Shown here in pieces: positions 25,695 through 34,751 of a DNA stretch of 64,000 nucleotides; the first letter of the stretch is position 1; each line of letters opens with the position of its first letter. The DNA is from Gemmatimonadota bacterium. GTDB taxonomy: Bacteria > Gemmatimonadota > Gemmatimonadetes > Longimicrobiales > Gaopeijiaceae. The notes beneath the pieces were generated by a model. It was given only the letters and a program-made list of their open reading frames with translations, did no database searches and had not been told where the DNA came from. Location: NCBI GenBank assembly GCA_029262115.1, contig JAJCZZ010000082.1, positions 124,001-188,000 on the forward strand, written 5' to 3'. The position numbers were made by a program, and so were the translations under genes.

Positions 25695-26069
25695 TCAGCT
25701 ACCCAAGGCTTCTTCGACCTCGGCGAGCAAGCCGCGCAGACGTTCCCGCTCAGCACGCGCGACGGCCCTCCCGACCGGCGTCATCTCGAAGTAGCGGCGT
25801 CGCTCGCTGGCCCCCTCCACGGCTTCCCCTACCGCGCGCGACTCGGCAATCAGGCCCTGGTCACGTAGCGTGCGCATCCGGCGGTACAGGTTCGCCGGGA
25901 GAACGCGGCCGGCCCGCTCCGGATCTCGCTCGAGGACCTTGACGATCGCGTACCCGTGGAGGGGCTCGTCGCGCAGTGCGAGGAGGATACGCAGGCTTTC
26001 GGGGTGGAGCGGAAGAAAATCGACTGGAGACTCCGAGTTCGTTGGCATGGGTTGGAAATGTAGTGTCAT
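25695..26069 (-). CDS. PadR-family regulator 4, paired with ADOP 4
   Basis: 124 residues from ATG 26069; a second ATG at 26048 (MPTNSESP) is possible, and neither has a clear ribosome binding site. Motifs PESLRILLALRDEPLHGYAI and RVLPANLYRRMRTLRDQGLI, then wing RRRYFEMTPVGRAVARAE. The class is related to PadR 2 and 3. A perfect 10-bp-arm palindrome starts only seven bases upstream of the first ATG, so tight autorepression is likely (inference). Confidence 0.9.
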   Translation of the reverse strand: MTLHFQPMPTNSESPVDFLPLHPESLRILLALRDEPLHGYAIVKVLERDPERAGRVLPANLYRRMRTLRDQGLIAESRAVGEAVEGASERRRYFEMTPVGRAVARAERERLRGLLAEVEEALGS

Positions 26070-26075
26070 AATGAT

Positions 26076-26098
26076 ATTAGTATCACAATGATACTAAT
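26076..26098 (-). promoter_or_regulatory. Perfect palindromic operator of PadR 4
   Basis: ATTAGTATCA - CAA - TGATACTAAT: 10-bp arms without mismatch and a 3-bp centre. A related half site (TGTCATAATGATATTA region, 26065-26080) touches it on the gene side, giving a possible second, overlapping site. It is immediately upstream of padR 4 and is the most symmetric of the operators in this window. Confidence 0.75.
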
Positions 26099-26345
26099 GG
26101 GTGTGTTGAGCGGCAAGGGCGGGGAAGTCTCGGCGGTCGGCGTTGGACCTCACCTGGCGATCTGGTGACTTCCCGGCGATCCAGAGGCGAGCGGGGACGT
26201 CTCCCACCAACACGCCTCGGTGTCCCCTCCGAAGGACGGCGCTCAGTACACGCTCCGCAGTTTGCCAGGCAGGATGGGCCGGCACGCCGTGTGCCCTTCT
26301 GCATGCCCAGTCTCCCCAGGACCACATGATTCGCCGAGGTGCGAA

Positions 26346-26888
26346 ATGATCCGATCCGTGTCTGCCGCGTCGCTCGCGCTGCTCATTGTCTGTGTGCCCA
26401 CCTCTGTTCGTGCGCAGGGGCACGCCCTTCCCTCCACGGGCTCCTACGGCCTGTCCTTCAGTTTGCCCGAAGGCGGTGGTACTGGGCTCGGTCTCCGCAA
26501 GATGTTGTCCTCACGGACGAGCCTTGGCACGACCCTCATCTTCGGTGCGGGGTGGCAGGAACGAAGCGACTCGCTGGCGGGCGACCACTCGAATAGCTCG
26601 GTGAGTGTCGGTGTGCGCCCGGACCTCCGCCTGTACCGTCGGTCCGCCGGCCCGGTCGTGCCCTTCGTGGGACTGGACGCTGAGCTCACCTGCCAGAGTG
26701 CTTCAGACGATGCCTGGGCGCTGGGTGGCGGTGTCGGCGTCGGGGCCGAGTGGCTTCCCCTTCGCGGCATGAGCGTCTCGGGTTGGACGGGCGTGGCCAC
26801 CCGGTATCGACATTCGGATTCGGGCCGAGCCTCCGAGAACGCCTTCAACGTAGGGGTCTTCCGGTCGGAGCTTACGCTGAATCTGTAA
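26346..26888 (+). CDS. Small secreted outer-membrane barrel-like protein
   Basis: 180 residues from the ATG that gives a signal peptide (MIRSVSAASLALLIVCVPTS, VRAQ). The mature chain alternates hydrophobic and polar residues with many glycines (GSYGLSFSLPEGGGTGLGLR, TSLGTTLIFGAGWQ, SVSVGVRPDLRLYRR) and ends ELTLNL, as expected for an eight-stranded outer-membrane barrel. The specific family is not recognised. It stands divergent from padR 4 across a 276-bp region; the padR 4 palindrome lies about 250 bases upstream of its start. Confidence 0.7.
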   Translation: MIRSVSAASLALLIVCVPTSVRAQGHALPSTGSYGLSFSLPEGGGTGLGLRKMLSSRTSLGTTLIFGAGWQERSDSLAGDHSNSSVSVGVRPDLRLYRRSAGPVVPFVGLDAELTCQSASDDAWALGGGVGVGAEWLPLRGMSVSGWTGVATRYRHSDSGRASENAFNVGVFRSELTLNL

Positions 26889-26917
26889 TCCTGAGGCGTG
26901 CGTCGGGTTGCCCTCGG

Positions 26918-27622
26918 CTACAGCACGCCTCCCACCGCCCGTCCCACCAGCGCCGTCAGCGCCATGGCCACTGCGCCCCAGACCGTAACCCGGATAGCAC
27001 TTCGAACGACACTGGAGCCACCGGCCCTGGCGGCGACTCCTCCCAGGACGGTGAGCGAAATCAACGAGGTCGCCGTGACCGCCGTGCTGAGCGACGCAAT
27101 CGGCGATGCGAGTGCTGCCCCGAGAGGAAGCGCGGCGCCTCCGGCGAACGCGAATGCCGAGGCCACCGCGGCCTGGATGGGGCGAGCCAGATGCACCTCG
27201 GACAGCCCGAGTTCGTCGCGTGCGTGCGCGCCCAAGGCATCGTGAGCTGTAAGCTGCGCGGCCACTTCGACGGCAAGAGTCGGATCGAGGCCCCGCGTTT
27301 CATAGATCGCGGCCAGCTCCTCCAGCTCGAGGTCTGGGTTCCGTTTGAGCTCGCGAAGCTCCCGATCGAGATCGGCTTTTTCAGAGTCCGATTGGGAACT
27401 CACCGATACGTACTCGCCGGCGGCCATCGACATCGCCCCCGCAACGAGACCCGCGACCCCGGCAAGAAGGATCTGACTGCGGCCGGCCCCGGCCGCGGCG
27501 ACACCCACCACCAGACTCGACGTGGACACGATACCGTCGTTCGCCCCCAGGACGGTGGCGCGCAGCCAGCCGACTCGCTGACTGAAGTGAGGTTCATCGT
27601 GCCAGGAATGGGGAAGGGACAC
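26918..27622 (-). CDS. VIT1/CCC1-family Fe(II)/Mn(II) transporter
   Basis: 234 residues, starting at GTG. The first helix carries LRATVLGANDGIVSTSSLVVG and the second GLVAGAMSMAAGEYVSVSSQ, the two signature segments of the VIT family. A charged loop (DSEKADLDRELRELKRNP) and three further membrane helices follow. Yeast CCC1 and plant VIT1 move iron or manganese out of the cytosol, and bacterial members probably do so across the plasma membrane. It converges with the barrel-like gene, 29 bases apart. It may balance FeoB-driven import, but no iron-box palindrome was found before it. Confidence 0.9.
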   Translation of the reverse strand: MSLPHSWHDEPHFSQRVGWLRATVLGANDGIVSTSSLVVGVAAAGAGRSQILLAGVAGLVAGAMSMAAGEYVSVSSQSDSEKADLDRELRELKRNPDLELEELAAIYETRGLDPTLAVEVAAQLTAHDALGAHARDELGLSEVHLARPIQAAVASAFAFAGGAALPLGAALASPIASLSTAVTATSLISLTVLGGVAARAGGSSVVRSAIRVTVWGAVAMALTALVGRAVGGVL

Positions 27623-27879
27623 TGTTTCTCCACGTGTGAGTCTCCGACGAGGACCAGGTCGGGACCCGGGGTGTTGTGCTTCACGGTTGCCGGGTGGACG
27701 GAAAAGATCGCTTGGCTCGTGTAGTGCCGGCCATACCGCTCCCCCCTTGTTACACGAGCGCCGGGGCGCCCATCATTATTCTGCCCCCACCTGGCTGGAT
27801 GATAACCGTCACTCGCGCTCGCGTCGCACTCCTTGGGGCAGCGCCTATCATAGGAATGGCCGAACCTTGCCTACCGTAG

Positions 27880-28422
27880 ATGAAGCGAGTAACCGTCGTC
27901 GGTTACGACCCTGACTGGCCGCGGCTGTTCGAGGAACTTCGCGCGTCCGTTTGGCCCGCCGTCTTCGACTTCGCTCTCACCATCGAGCATGTCGGAAGTA
28001 CGGCCGTGCCCGGTCTGACCGCGAAACCGGTGATCGACATGGACGTCGTGGTACGGGACCAGGACGTGAGTCTGGGCATCGCTCGGCTGGGAAGACTCGG
28101 GTACGCCCACCGAGGTAACTTGGGCATCTCCGGTCGAGAGGCCTTCACCGCGCCCCCGGGTTCGCCACGGCATCACCTGTACCTGTGCCCCGAGTGCAGC
28201 CCGGCTCTGGCCAACCACCTCGCCGTCAGGGACCACCTCCGGCGAAATCCTGCCGCGGCCGTGGAATACGGGAACGTGAAGCGGCACCTCGCTCGGGAGT
28301 TTCCGGAGGACATGGCCGCCTACGTGGAGGCCAAGACCGAGTTTCTCATGGGGATTCTCCGAAGGGTGGGTCTATCGGAGGAGGCGTTGGCTGACATCCA
28401 GAAGATGAACAGGTCCAGGTAG
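27880..28422 (+). CDS. GrpB-family (UPF0157) nucleotidyltransferase-fold protein
   Basis: 180 residues. YDPDWPRLFEELR, the core EHVGSTAVPGLTAKPVIDMD and the C-terminal YGNVKRHLAREFPEDMAAYV, EAKTEF segment are diagnostic of GrpB/UPF0157 proteins. These have the minimal nucleotidyltransferase fold; some are fused to or annotated with dephospho-CoA kinase, and the true reaction is unknown. Divergent from the VIT gene across 257 bases in which I see no other feature. Convergent with the kinase-M23-aminotransferase fusion. Confidence 0.9.
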   Translation: MKRVTVVGYDPDWPRLFEELRASVWPAVFDFALTIEHVGSTAVPGLTAKPVIDMDVVVRDQDVSLGIARLGRLGYAHRGNLGISGREAFTAPPGSPRHHLYLCPECSPALANHLAVRDHLRRNPAAAVEYGNVKRHLAREFPEDMAAYVEAKTEFLMGILRRVGLSEEALADIQKMNRSR

Positions 28423-28496
28423 GATCGGCCGGCCGACGACGGGCCGCGTGAACAACGTGCGGGATCGGCCTGCTGCCTACCGTCGCGCCGGAACTC

Positions 28497-31400
28497 CTAC
28501 AGGCGTTCTTCCCATTCGCCCAGCACCTCGCCCATTTCCCTGACTAGCCGTTCACCGTCCGTAGCGTCGAACACCATCGGCGGCTTGAACTTGATGACGT
28601 TACCGTACGGCCCGTCCGTGCTGAGGAGGATGCCGCGCTCCTTCATGCGGCCCACCATGTAGGATGCGGCGGCCGCGTCGGAGCGGATCTCGCTCGGGTG
28701 TACCATCTCCTTCATGTGGCCCACCATGTAGGACGCGGCGGCCGCATCGGAGCGGATCTCGCTCGGGTGTACCATCTCCACGCCGAGGAACAGCCCCCGC
28801 CCGCGTACATCCCCGATGGTCGGGTACCGGTCGGCAAGGGCGCGCAGTTCATCCGTAACAGTGCCGCCCACCCGTAACGCGTGCTCCTGCAGTCCCTCCG
28901 CCTCCAGCACGTCGAGCACCGCCATTCCGACTTCGCCCGACACGGGGTTGCCGCCGAACGTGCTGAAGAACTCCATGCCGTTGTCGAAGCTGGCTGCGAT
29001 CTCCGGGGTGGTGATGACCGCGCCCATCGGGTGACCATTCCCGATCGGTTTGCCGAGCGTCACGATGTCGGGTACGACGCCCTGGGTCTCAAAGCCCCAC
29101 AGGTGGCTGCCGAGCCGGCCGAAGCCGATCTGCACTTCGTCGGAAATGCACACGCCTCCGAGGGCGCGCACGGCCCTGTACGCCGCGGACAGGAAGCCGA
29201 CGGGCGGGTCGACCTGGCCGCCACATGAGAGAATCGCCTCCGAGAGGAAAGCGGATAGTCCGTGGACCCCTTCGGACAGCTCCTCGGCCGCCTCCCGGAC
29301 GTGGCTCGCGTAGCGAGCGCCGAGGTCCGGGCCGCCACCGCGATACATCCCCCGGAACACATCGGGCATGGGGGCCGCTCGAACCCAGGGAGGCGCCCCG
29401 AGACCGCCAGCGCGTGAGTACTTGTAGTGACTGACGTCGATCAGAGCCTGAGTGTGGCCGTGGTACCCGCCTTCAAGGACTACGACGCCTCGACGACCGG
29501 TGTGCGCGCGTGCCAGACGAAGGGCCAACTCGTTCGCCTCGCTGCCCGAGTTCACCAGATAGCAGACGGACAGAGCGTCGGGAAAGAGGGCCGTGAGTCG
29601 CTCGGCATACGCCACGGTCGACTCATGGAGATACCGTGTGTTGGTGTTCAGCACCCTCGCTTGCCGCGTCAGCGCATCGACCACTCGCGGATGTTCGTGT
29701 CCCACGTGAGCCACGTTGTTCACGCAGTCCAGATACTCCCGACCGTACGTGTCGAACAGTCCGGCGCCCCGCCCCCGTACCACATGAATGGGGTTCGCGT
29801 AGGACAGGCTCAGGCTGGGCCCGAGATGGCGAGCACGTCTCACCCGCAGATCGGTGGTATCGGGCTCCCGCCAGCGGGCGTCGACGCCGAGCCCGGTGAG
29901 CACGGACGGATCCGGACAAAAGGAGGTCCAGACGGTGCGCTCGCGCGGGGCGGCGACGCCGGGAAACGTGCCCTCGTACTCCATCCGGTCGAGAAGGAGC
30001 TGCAGGTGAAGGTGGGGCGGCCAGTCGCCGTTCTCGGGGAATGGTCCCACTCGGGCGAAGTCGCCGCCAGCCGGAATGCGGTCGCCGATTACGATTTCGC
30101 GGAGGGCCGACCGCTCGAGGTGCCCGTACAGCGTCCAGATGGGGCCGACCGGTGTCTCGTGCTCGAGGATCACTGTCGGTCCGTAGTCCAACCGGTCCGC
30201 GTTGTCCCGGACGGAGACGACACGGCCGTCGAGCGGGGCGTGAATGGGCGTCCCCGGTGGGGCGAACAGGTCGAGGCCGATGTGGACCGTACGCCGCTCG
30301 GGCATCTCCGACGAACGCCCCGCGAACGCGTCCGTGAGGTAGAAGCCGCGCGGCTCGTCGTATCGGCCGACTCCGACGGACGCCCCCTCGCGCTCGATGG
30401 CCTCGAACGTCCGGCGCGTGAAGTCGTCCGTGTTGTCGGTGTCCCGGCCGTTCAGGAGCGGGCTCGCCACCGAGAGGTCGAGCACGGTCACGCCGCGGCC
30501 GGGTTCCACCATGGGACCGACCGCGCGGCCGGCGATCCACGCACGTACGTCTGCCGACCGCTCGCATGGCTCCAGGCCGCACGCGCGGCGGACCCATCCT
30601 GTAGCGACGGCCGCGGATACCTGGTCGAGGGCGGCGAGGGCCGCCCAAGCGGGCTCCTCGGACACCAGCAGGTAGGGGTCTGGGTCGGGGTTGTCCCGTC
30701 TTCGCCAGACGGCCATGCAGACGCTCGCTCCCAGACGGGCGCGCACGAGCGGCATCACGACCGACAGCTCTTTCGCGGACAGCGGGCGTGACACATGAAA
30801 GCCCGCCACGACGTCCGCTGCGACTACCATGGGGTCGGTCTGATCGAGCAATGCGTAGGCGATCGCGACCGCGAGTTCGTAGACGGCGGGCGCAGAATGG
30901 AGGTCACCGAAATCGAGCACGCCGGTGACGTGGGGCTCATCGGAGGCGTCGACGGAGGTGAGGACGTTGTGGTCGTTTACGTCGCCGTGGATGGTCTGTC
31001 GCGGCAGGTCGGCGCGGGTCCCGGCGGTGCCCTCAAAGGCGGCCAGAATGCCGGCTATCAGCGACCGCCGAGCATCGGGAAGGTCCTCCAGCACCCGCGT
31101 CATGACCGCGCCGGCGCGGTCGAGCGACCAGTCGAAGTCCGGCCGCTCCGGAGCTTCGCCCGGCACTTCGGCGAGCTCTCGGGTCATAGCACCTACCGTG
31201 CGACCCAGCTCCACCAGCAGTGCCGACCCCCGCCGCCGCGTCGCTGCCAGCGTCCGGCCAGGGAGCAGTCCCAGAACCCGAACACGGTCGGATCGACTCC
31301 CTCCGACATCGCCTCGTGCAATGAAGTGGCCGTCGCGCGTCGGCACCACGGGCGGCACGGGCACGACGCCCCGGTCCGCGAGCCATGCCATCGCCTCGAC

Positions 31401-31601
31401 CTCGAACGCGAGGACGTCGTTGGGCTCGTCCGGCGACGACACTTTCACCACAAAGCTCCCACGGTCCTCCGTGTCGAGCCGCGCATTCCGGTCACGCTCG
31501 CCCGGAAGCGGAGACCACACGCCGGCCAGGCCGAACGCTTCCGCCACGAAGCGCAGAAGCCGGGAGTGGTCGATATCGGGGCGCCGAGCGGGTCGATCCA
31601 T
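28497..31601 (-). CDS. Tri-domain protein: APH-type kinase, M23 peptidase, class III PLP aminotransferase/phospho-lyase
   Basis: 1034 residues from ATG 31601; the frame stays open upstream into ADOP 5. Domain 1 (about 10-310) is an aminoglycoside-phosphotransferase-like kinase with HGDVNDHNVL and LDFGDLHSAP. Domain 2 (about 435-560) is LytM/M23-like with HIGLDLF and HLHLQL metal motifs. Domain 3 (about 600-1034) is a class III PLP enzyme with SDEVQIGFGRLG and the PLP lysine in TLGKPIGNGHPMGA. Kinase and lyase domains resemble the vertebrate hydroxylysine kinase and ethanolamine-phosphate/phosphohydroxylysine phospho-lyases, known to be fused in some bacteria. Phosphorylation of an amino alcohol followed by elimination is therefore likely. 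It begins 16 bases after the ADOP 5 stop. A 23-residue segment (943-965) is tandemly duplicated. Confidence 0.85.
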   Translation of the reverse strand: MDRPARRPDIDHSRLLRFVAEAFGLAGVWSPLPGERDRNARLDTEDRGSFVVKVSSPDEPNDVLAFEVEAMAWLADRGVVPVPPVVPTRDGHFIARGDVGGSRSDRVRVLGLLPGRTLAATRRRGSALLVELGRTVGAMTRELAEVPGEAPERPDFDWSLDRAGAVMTRVLEDLPDARRSLIAGILAAFEGTAGTRADLPRQTIHGDVNDHNVLTSVDASDEPHVTGVLDFGDLHSAPAVYELAVAIAYALLDQTDPMVVAADVVAGFHVSRPLSAKELSVVMPLVRARLGASVCMAVWRRRDNPDPDPYLLVSEEPAWAALAALDQVSAAVATGWVRRACGLEPCERSADVRAWIAGRAVGPMVEPGRGVTVLDLSVASPLLNGRDTDNTDDFTRRTFEAIEREGASVGVGRYDEPRGFYLTDAFAGRSSEMPERRTVHIGLDLFAPPGTPIHAPLDGRVVSVRDNADRLDYGPTVILEHETPVGPIWTLYGHLERSALREIVIGDRIPAGGDFARVGPFPENGDWPPHLHLQLLLDRMEYEGTFPGVAAPRERTVWTSFCPDPSVLTGLGVDARWREPDTTDLRVRRARHLGPSLSLSYANPIHVVRGRGAGLFDTYGREYLDCVNNVAHVGHEHPRVVDALTRQARVLNTNTRYLHESTVAYAERLTALFPDALSVCYLVNSGSEANELALRLARAHTGRRGVVVLEGGYHGHTQALIDVSHYKYSRAGGLGAPPWVRAAPMPDVFRGMYRGGGPDLGARYASHVREAAEELSEGVHGLSAFLSEAILSCGGQVDPPVGFLSAAYRAVRALGGVCISDEVQIGFGRLGSHLWGFETQGVVPDIVTLGKPIGNGHPMGAVITTPEIAASFDNGMEFFSTFGGNPVSGEVGMAVLDVLEAEGLQEHALRVGGTVTDELRALADRYPTIGDVRGRGLFLGVEMVHPSEIRSDAAAASYMVGHMKEMVHPSEIRSDAAAASYMVGRMKERGILLSTDGPYGNVIKFKPPMVFDATDGERLVREMGEVLGEWEERL
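28638..28775 (-). repeat. In-frame 69-bp tandem duplication inside the PLP domain
   Basis: Copies 28638-28706 and 28707-28775 are abutting, equal in length and differ at only three positions. They encode two copies of a 23-residue unit beginning MVHPSEIRSDAAAAS and ending MKE (residues 943-965 and 966-988); the copies differ by one residue, H versus R, before MKE. The unit falls just after GRGLFLGVE and before RGILLSTDGPYGN, where class III enzymes normally have one copy. Confidence 0.93.
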
Positions 31602-31617
31602 GGCGCCGAAGATACCG

Positions 31618-34335
31618 CTACTCCGCCTGGAGTGCCTCCCTCGGATCCACCCGCGTGACACGCCATGCTGGAACGGAACCGGCCGCGAGGGCGACGACGA
31701 AGAGGGTGGCCGTGACGGCCGCGAAGACCGACGGGTCGCGTGGTGAGACGCCGTAGAGCAAGGGCTGCACGAATCGGCCGGCGGCGAGAGCGGCCAGCAC
31801 CCCGATGCCGAGGCCCAATGTGACCAGGCCGAGAGAGCGCCGCAGCACGGTCCCGACCAGTCGCGACGACTCCGCGCCCAGGGCGGAGCGGATCCCGAGT
31901 TCCGTACGCCGGAGGGCGATATCGAAGGCGAGTACGCTGTAGAGGCCGAGTCCGGCCACGACGAGGGCCAGCACGCCGAAGATGGAGAACATCGAGGCGC
32001 CGAGTTTCCACGACCGCATCTGTGGCTCGATGTTGTCCATGAGTGGCTGTACGATCGGGAACCGAATCGACGACGATGTCGCGGCGGCTTCTCGCCGTAT
32101 GTCATCGAGCGCCTCCGCGATGGGTCCGACCGTGCGAACCATCAAGGCCCCGGCCGGTCCCTTCGCCGCTGGATGGCTCCAGTTCACGAAATATTGGAGG
32201 TGAGGATCGTCCTCTCGCAGTTCCTGGCGCCGGAAGTTCTCCGTGACGCCGACGACAGTGGTGCAGGGTGGCTCCTCGTCCTCGTCGCCGAACAGGAGGC
32301 ATTGGCCCAACGCGGGACCGTCCGGCCAGATGGCGTCGGCCATGCTCTCCGTCAGGACGGCGACCGGGGGGGCGCGCTCGGACTGATCGGACGCTTCGAT
32401 GCCGCGACCGCGCAGGACATCAATGCTCATGGTCGCGAAATACTCTGGACTCACTTTATTGACGTAGGGGCCTCCCGCCGGGTGAGGCGGGAGGGAGTCG
32501 ACGCCCGGAATCCGGGGGCGCCCGATGCCGATACTCGACCAGAAGGGAATCGTGTAGCTCAGGGCCGCGTTCGAGACGCCGGGGAGGCGAGCCAGCCTCA
32601 CCCGTACGTCCTCATGGATCTGGTGCTGAGCATCGAGATCCAATTTGTCGGCGAAGTCCAGCCGCACTACGGCGACGTTCGTCGCGTCGAAGCCGAGATC
32701 CGTCGTTTCCGCCGCGCGCAGGCTCGTGACGAACAGACCCGCGCCAATGAGCAGAACGACCGAGAGCGCGGCCTGGGCCACGAGGAGGACGGTCCGCGTG
32801 CGGCTCGCACCCGTCGTGATGCTACGCCCGCCGGCGCGCAGTTCGTGCGCCACTTCACCCTTCGTGGCCTGGAGCGCGGGCAGGAAGCCCGCGAGAAGCG
32901 CGGTCATGACCGTCGCCACCGTCAGGAAAGCGGCAAGGCGACCCGTGATGCCATCGTCGATGAAGGCGACGTTCGGAAGAAGCACCGTATGCACCAGGCT
33001 TCCGCCCCACCGAGCGACGAGCAAGGCGCCGAGCGCTCCGAGACCGGCCAGGACGAGACTCTCCGTCAGCAACTGGCCGAGAAGTCGCCCTCGAGTCACG
33101 CCGAGAGCCATGCGGACAGCGAGCTCCCGGCGCCAGCGGGCCGCGCGCGCCAGCAGGAGGTTGGCCACGTTGAAGCACGCGATCATCAAGACGATGGCGG
33201 ACACCCCCGCCAACCAACGAGCGACCCGTGCCTCGTCGGAAGGATTCGGGCCTCGAGCCGCGATGATCGGTGCCGCGATGACCCGGGCGTTCTCGTCGTA
33301 TCGGTCCTGCTCGATCAACTCGGCCCGGCCCCCCCGGTGCGCGGCGGTGGCCATGTCCTCGGCTACTTCCGTGGTGGTGCCGTCCTCGATTCGCACGGCC
33401 GCACGAAGCCACCACCAGTTGCGATGGTCGATCCACCCGGTTCCGCCGGTGGCGGCTTCCTGTGCCGGCACGATGGGGAGCCAGAGGTCGACGGGCGTGA
33501 GCTCCGCCCCGGTAAAGCCGCGCGGTGCAACGCCGACCACCTGCGCCCGGATGCCGGCGATCTCTACGGTCAGGGCGGCCAGGTCGGCATCCGTGCCGAA
33601 CCGTCGCTCCCAGAACTCGTGGGAGAGCACTGCCGTGAGCGCAGCTCCGACCTGATCCTCCTCTTCGTTGAAGAAGCGGCCCGCGACCGGGACGACGCCG
33701 AGCAGGGGAAAGAGGGATGCCGACGCGCTGATGACCCTGACCCGCTCGGCGTCCGCGCCCGTGCCCATGGTGCGCTCGGACATGCTTGTGTACGCTGCGA
33801 CCGAACTGAAGCCGGGGACCGTGGTGAGGTCGGTGAAGTCAGGGTATGCCAGGGTGCGCGACGTATTCACACTGCGGTCGAAGCCACGTCGCTCGACGTA
33901 GATGTGACGCACCGCATCTGCGTCCTGCACGTACTGCGGTGGACTCAACAGCAATCGATCGATGACGCCGAACATGACGGCGTTCGCTCCGATGCCCAGC
34001 GACAGAATCAGGATGACCGCCGCCGCAAAGCCCGGAGCGCGTCGGAGCCCTCGGAAGGCGAATCGAATGTTCCTCACCATCACATCCACCATCTGCCCCT
34101 CCCCATGTCGTCTGGCCACCCCATCGATTGCCCTGAGGGCCCGCTGGTACGCCTCACGGTTTCCGAACCGTCGGTGCGCTTCCCGCCGCGCGTCCCCCTC
34201 TGTCATACCCAGCGTACGGAGTGCTTCCACCGTGCTCTCGATGTGAAAGCGAAGCTCTTCGTCGAGTTCTCTCGCGCCTTGCCCCGTCAGGGAAGCCAGT
34301 CGAAAGAACCGGCGGATGCCACGCGGTAGTCGCAT
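31618..34335 (-). CDS. ADOP-type permease 5
   Basis: 905 residues; the ATG is three bases after the PadR 5 stop. The N terminus (LTGQGARELDEELRFHIEST, EALRTLGMTEGDARREAHRR) belongs to a different class from ADOP 2-4: a DEELxFHIE helical domain. A linker (MVDVMVRNIRFAFRGLRRAP) leads to TM1, LGIGANAVMFGVIDRLLLSP, the periplasmic domain and TM2-8. Cytoplasmic motifs are ELAVRMALGVT and ELGIRSALGAE, and the end is TRVDPREALQAE. No ATPase is nearby. The kinase fusion gene lies 16 bases downstream and may be read on the same message. Confidence 0.85.
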   Translation of the reverse strand: MRLPRGIRRFFRLASLTGQGARELDEELRFHIESTVEALRTLGMTEGDARREAHRRFGNREAYQRALRAIDGVARRHGEGQMVDVMVRNIRFAFRGLRRAPGFAAAVILILSLGIGANAVMFGVIDRLLLSPPQYVQDADAVRHIYVERRGFDRSVNTSRTLAYPDFTDLTTVPGFSSVAAYTSMSERTMGTGADAERVRVISASASLFPLLGVVPVAGRFFNEEEDQVGAALTAVLSHEFWERRFGTDADLAALTVEIAGIRAQVVGVAPRGFTGAELTPVDLWLPIVPAQEAATGGTGWIDHRNWWWLRAAVRIEDGTTTEVAEDMATAAHRGGRAELIEQDRYDENARVIAAPIIAARGPNPSDEARVARWLAGVSAIVLMIACFNVANLLLARAARWRRELAVRMALGVTRGRLLGQLLTESLVLAGLGALGALLVARWGGSLVHTVLLPNVAFIDDGITGRLAAFLTVATVMTALLAGFLPALQATKGEVAHELRAGGRSITTGASRTRTVLLVAQAALSVVLLIGAGLFVTSLRAAETTDLGFDATNVAVVRLDFADKLDLDAQHQIHEDVRVRLARLPGVSNAALSYTIPFWSSIGIGRPRIPGVDSLPPHPAGGPYVNKVSPEYFATMSIDVLRGRGIEASDQSERAPPVAVLTESMADAIWPDGPALGQCLLFGDEDEEPPCTTVVGVTENFRRQELREDDPHLQYFVNWSHPAAKGPAGALMVRTVGPIAEALDDIRREAAATSSSIRFPIVQPLMDNIEPQMRSWKLGASMFSIFGVLALVVAGLGLYSVLAFDIALRRTELGIRSALGAESSRLVGTVLRRSLGLVTLGLGIGVLAALAAGRFVQPLLYGVSPRDPSVFAAVTATLFVVALAAGSVPAWRVTRVDPREALQAE

Positions 34336-34338
34336 CAG

Positions 34339-34674
34339 TCAACGCCCCGCAGCCAGGACCTTGGCCATGGCGCCCGAATACCGCGTCCACTCCGCGGCGG
34401 CTTCTGACAAGGCCTGCCGTCCGGCGTCGCTCAACGCGTAGTACTTGGCGCGTCTATTGTTCTCGGAAACACCCCACGTGGCGCTCAGCCAACCGCGCTT
34501 CGCCATGCGGTGGAGCGAGGTGTAGAGCGCGCCGTCCTCAATCTCCAGGCTGCCGTCGCTGGTGCGCCGGATCCATTCGGCCACCGCGTACCCGTGTCGC
34601 GGCTCGGCCGCAAGCGCCTTGAGCACCAGAACGTCCAACGTTCCCTGCAGCAGATTCATGTGCTTGGGAGACAT
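34339..34674 (-). CDS. PadR-family regulator 5, paired with ADOP 5
   Basis: 111 residues from ATG 34674 (MSPKHMNLLQGTLDVLVLKA); a longer frame to 34725 would cover an operator-like palindrome. It is of the LLQGTLDVLVLK class (with PadR 6), with RHGYAVAEWI, IEDGALYTSLHRMAKRGWL and wing RAKYYALSDAGRQAL. Members of this class commonly repress neighbouring transport genes. Two CCTGAA-type palindromes lie 10 and 78 bases upstream; the nearer overlaps the probable ribosome binding site. Confidence 0.9.
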   Translation of the reverse strand: MSPKHMNLLQGTLDVLVLKALAAEPRHGYAVAEWIRRTSDGSLEIEDGALYTSLHRMAKRGWLSATWGVSENNRRAKYYALSDAGRQALSEAAAEWTRYSGAMAKVLAAGR

Positions 34675-34683
34675 CTGGCCCAC

Positions 34684-34698
34684 CCTGAAATGTTGAGG
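34684..34698 (-). promoter_or_regulatory. Putative PadR 5 operator, proximal site
   Basis: CCTGAA - ATG - TTGAGG, a 15-bp palindrome with one mismatch, sited 10 bases before the PadR 5 ATG. It has the same design as the perfect site 68 bases further upstream. Confidence 0.55.
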
Positions 34699-34751
34699 GG
34701 AGCGTTGCCAGTGAAGCCCCGACATCCGTCAGATGCCGGGGCTCACGTTCC

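Noticed and set aside
31602-32105. Upstream extension of the kinase fusion to 1202 residues
   Set aside because: Ser/Arg/Pro-rich and out of frame inside ADOP 5; the kinase domain begins naturally at ATG 31601.
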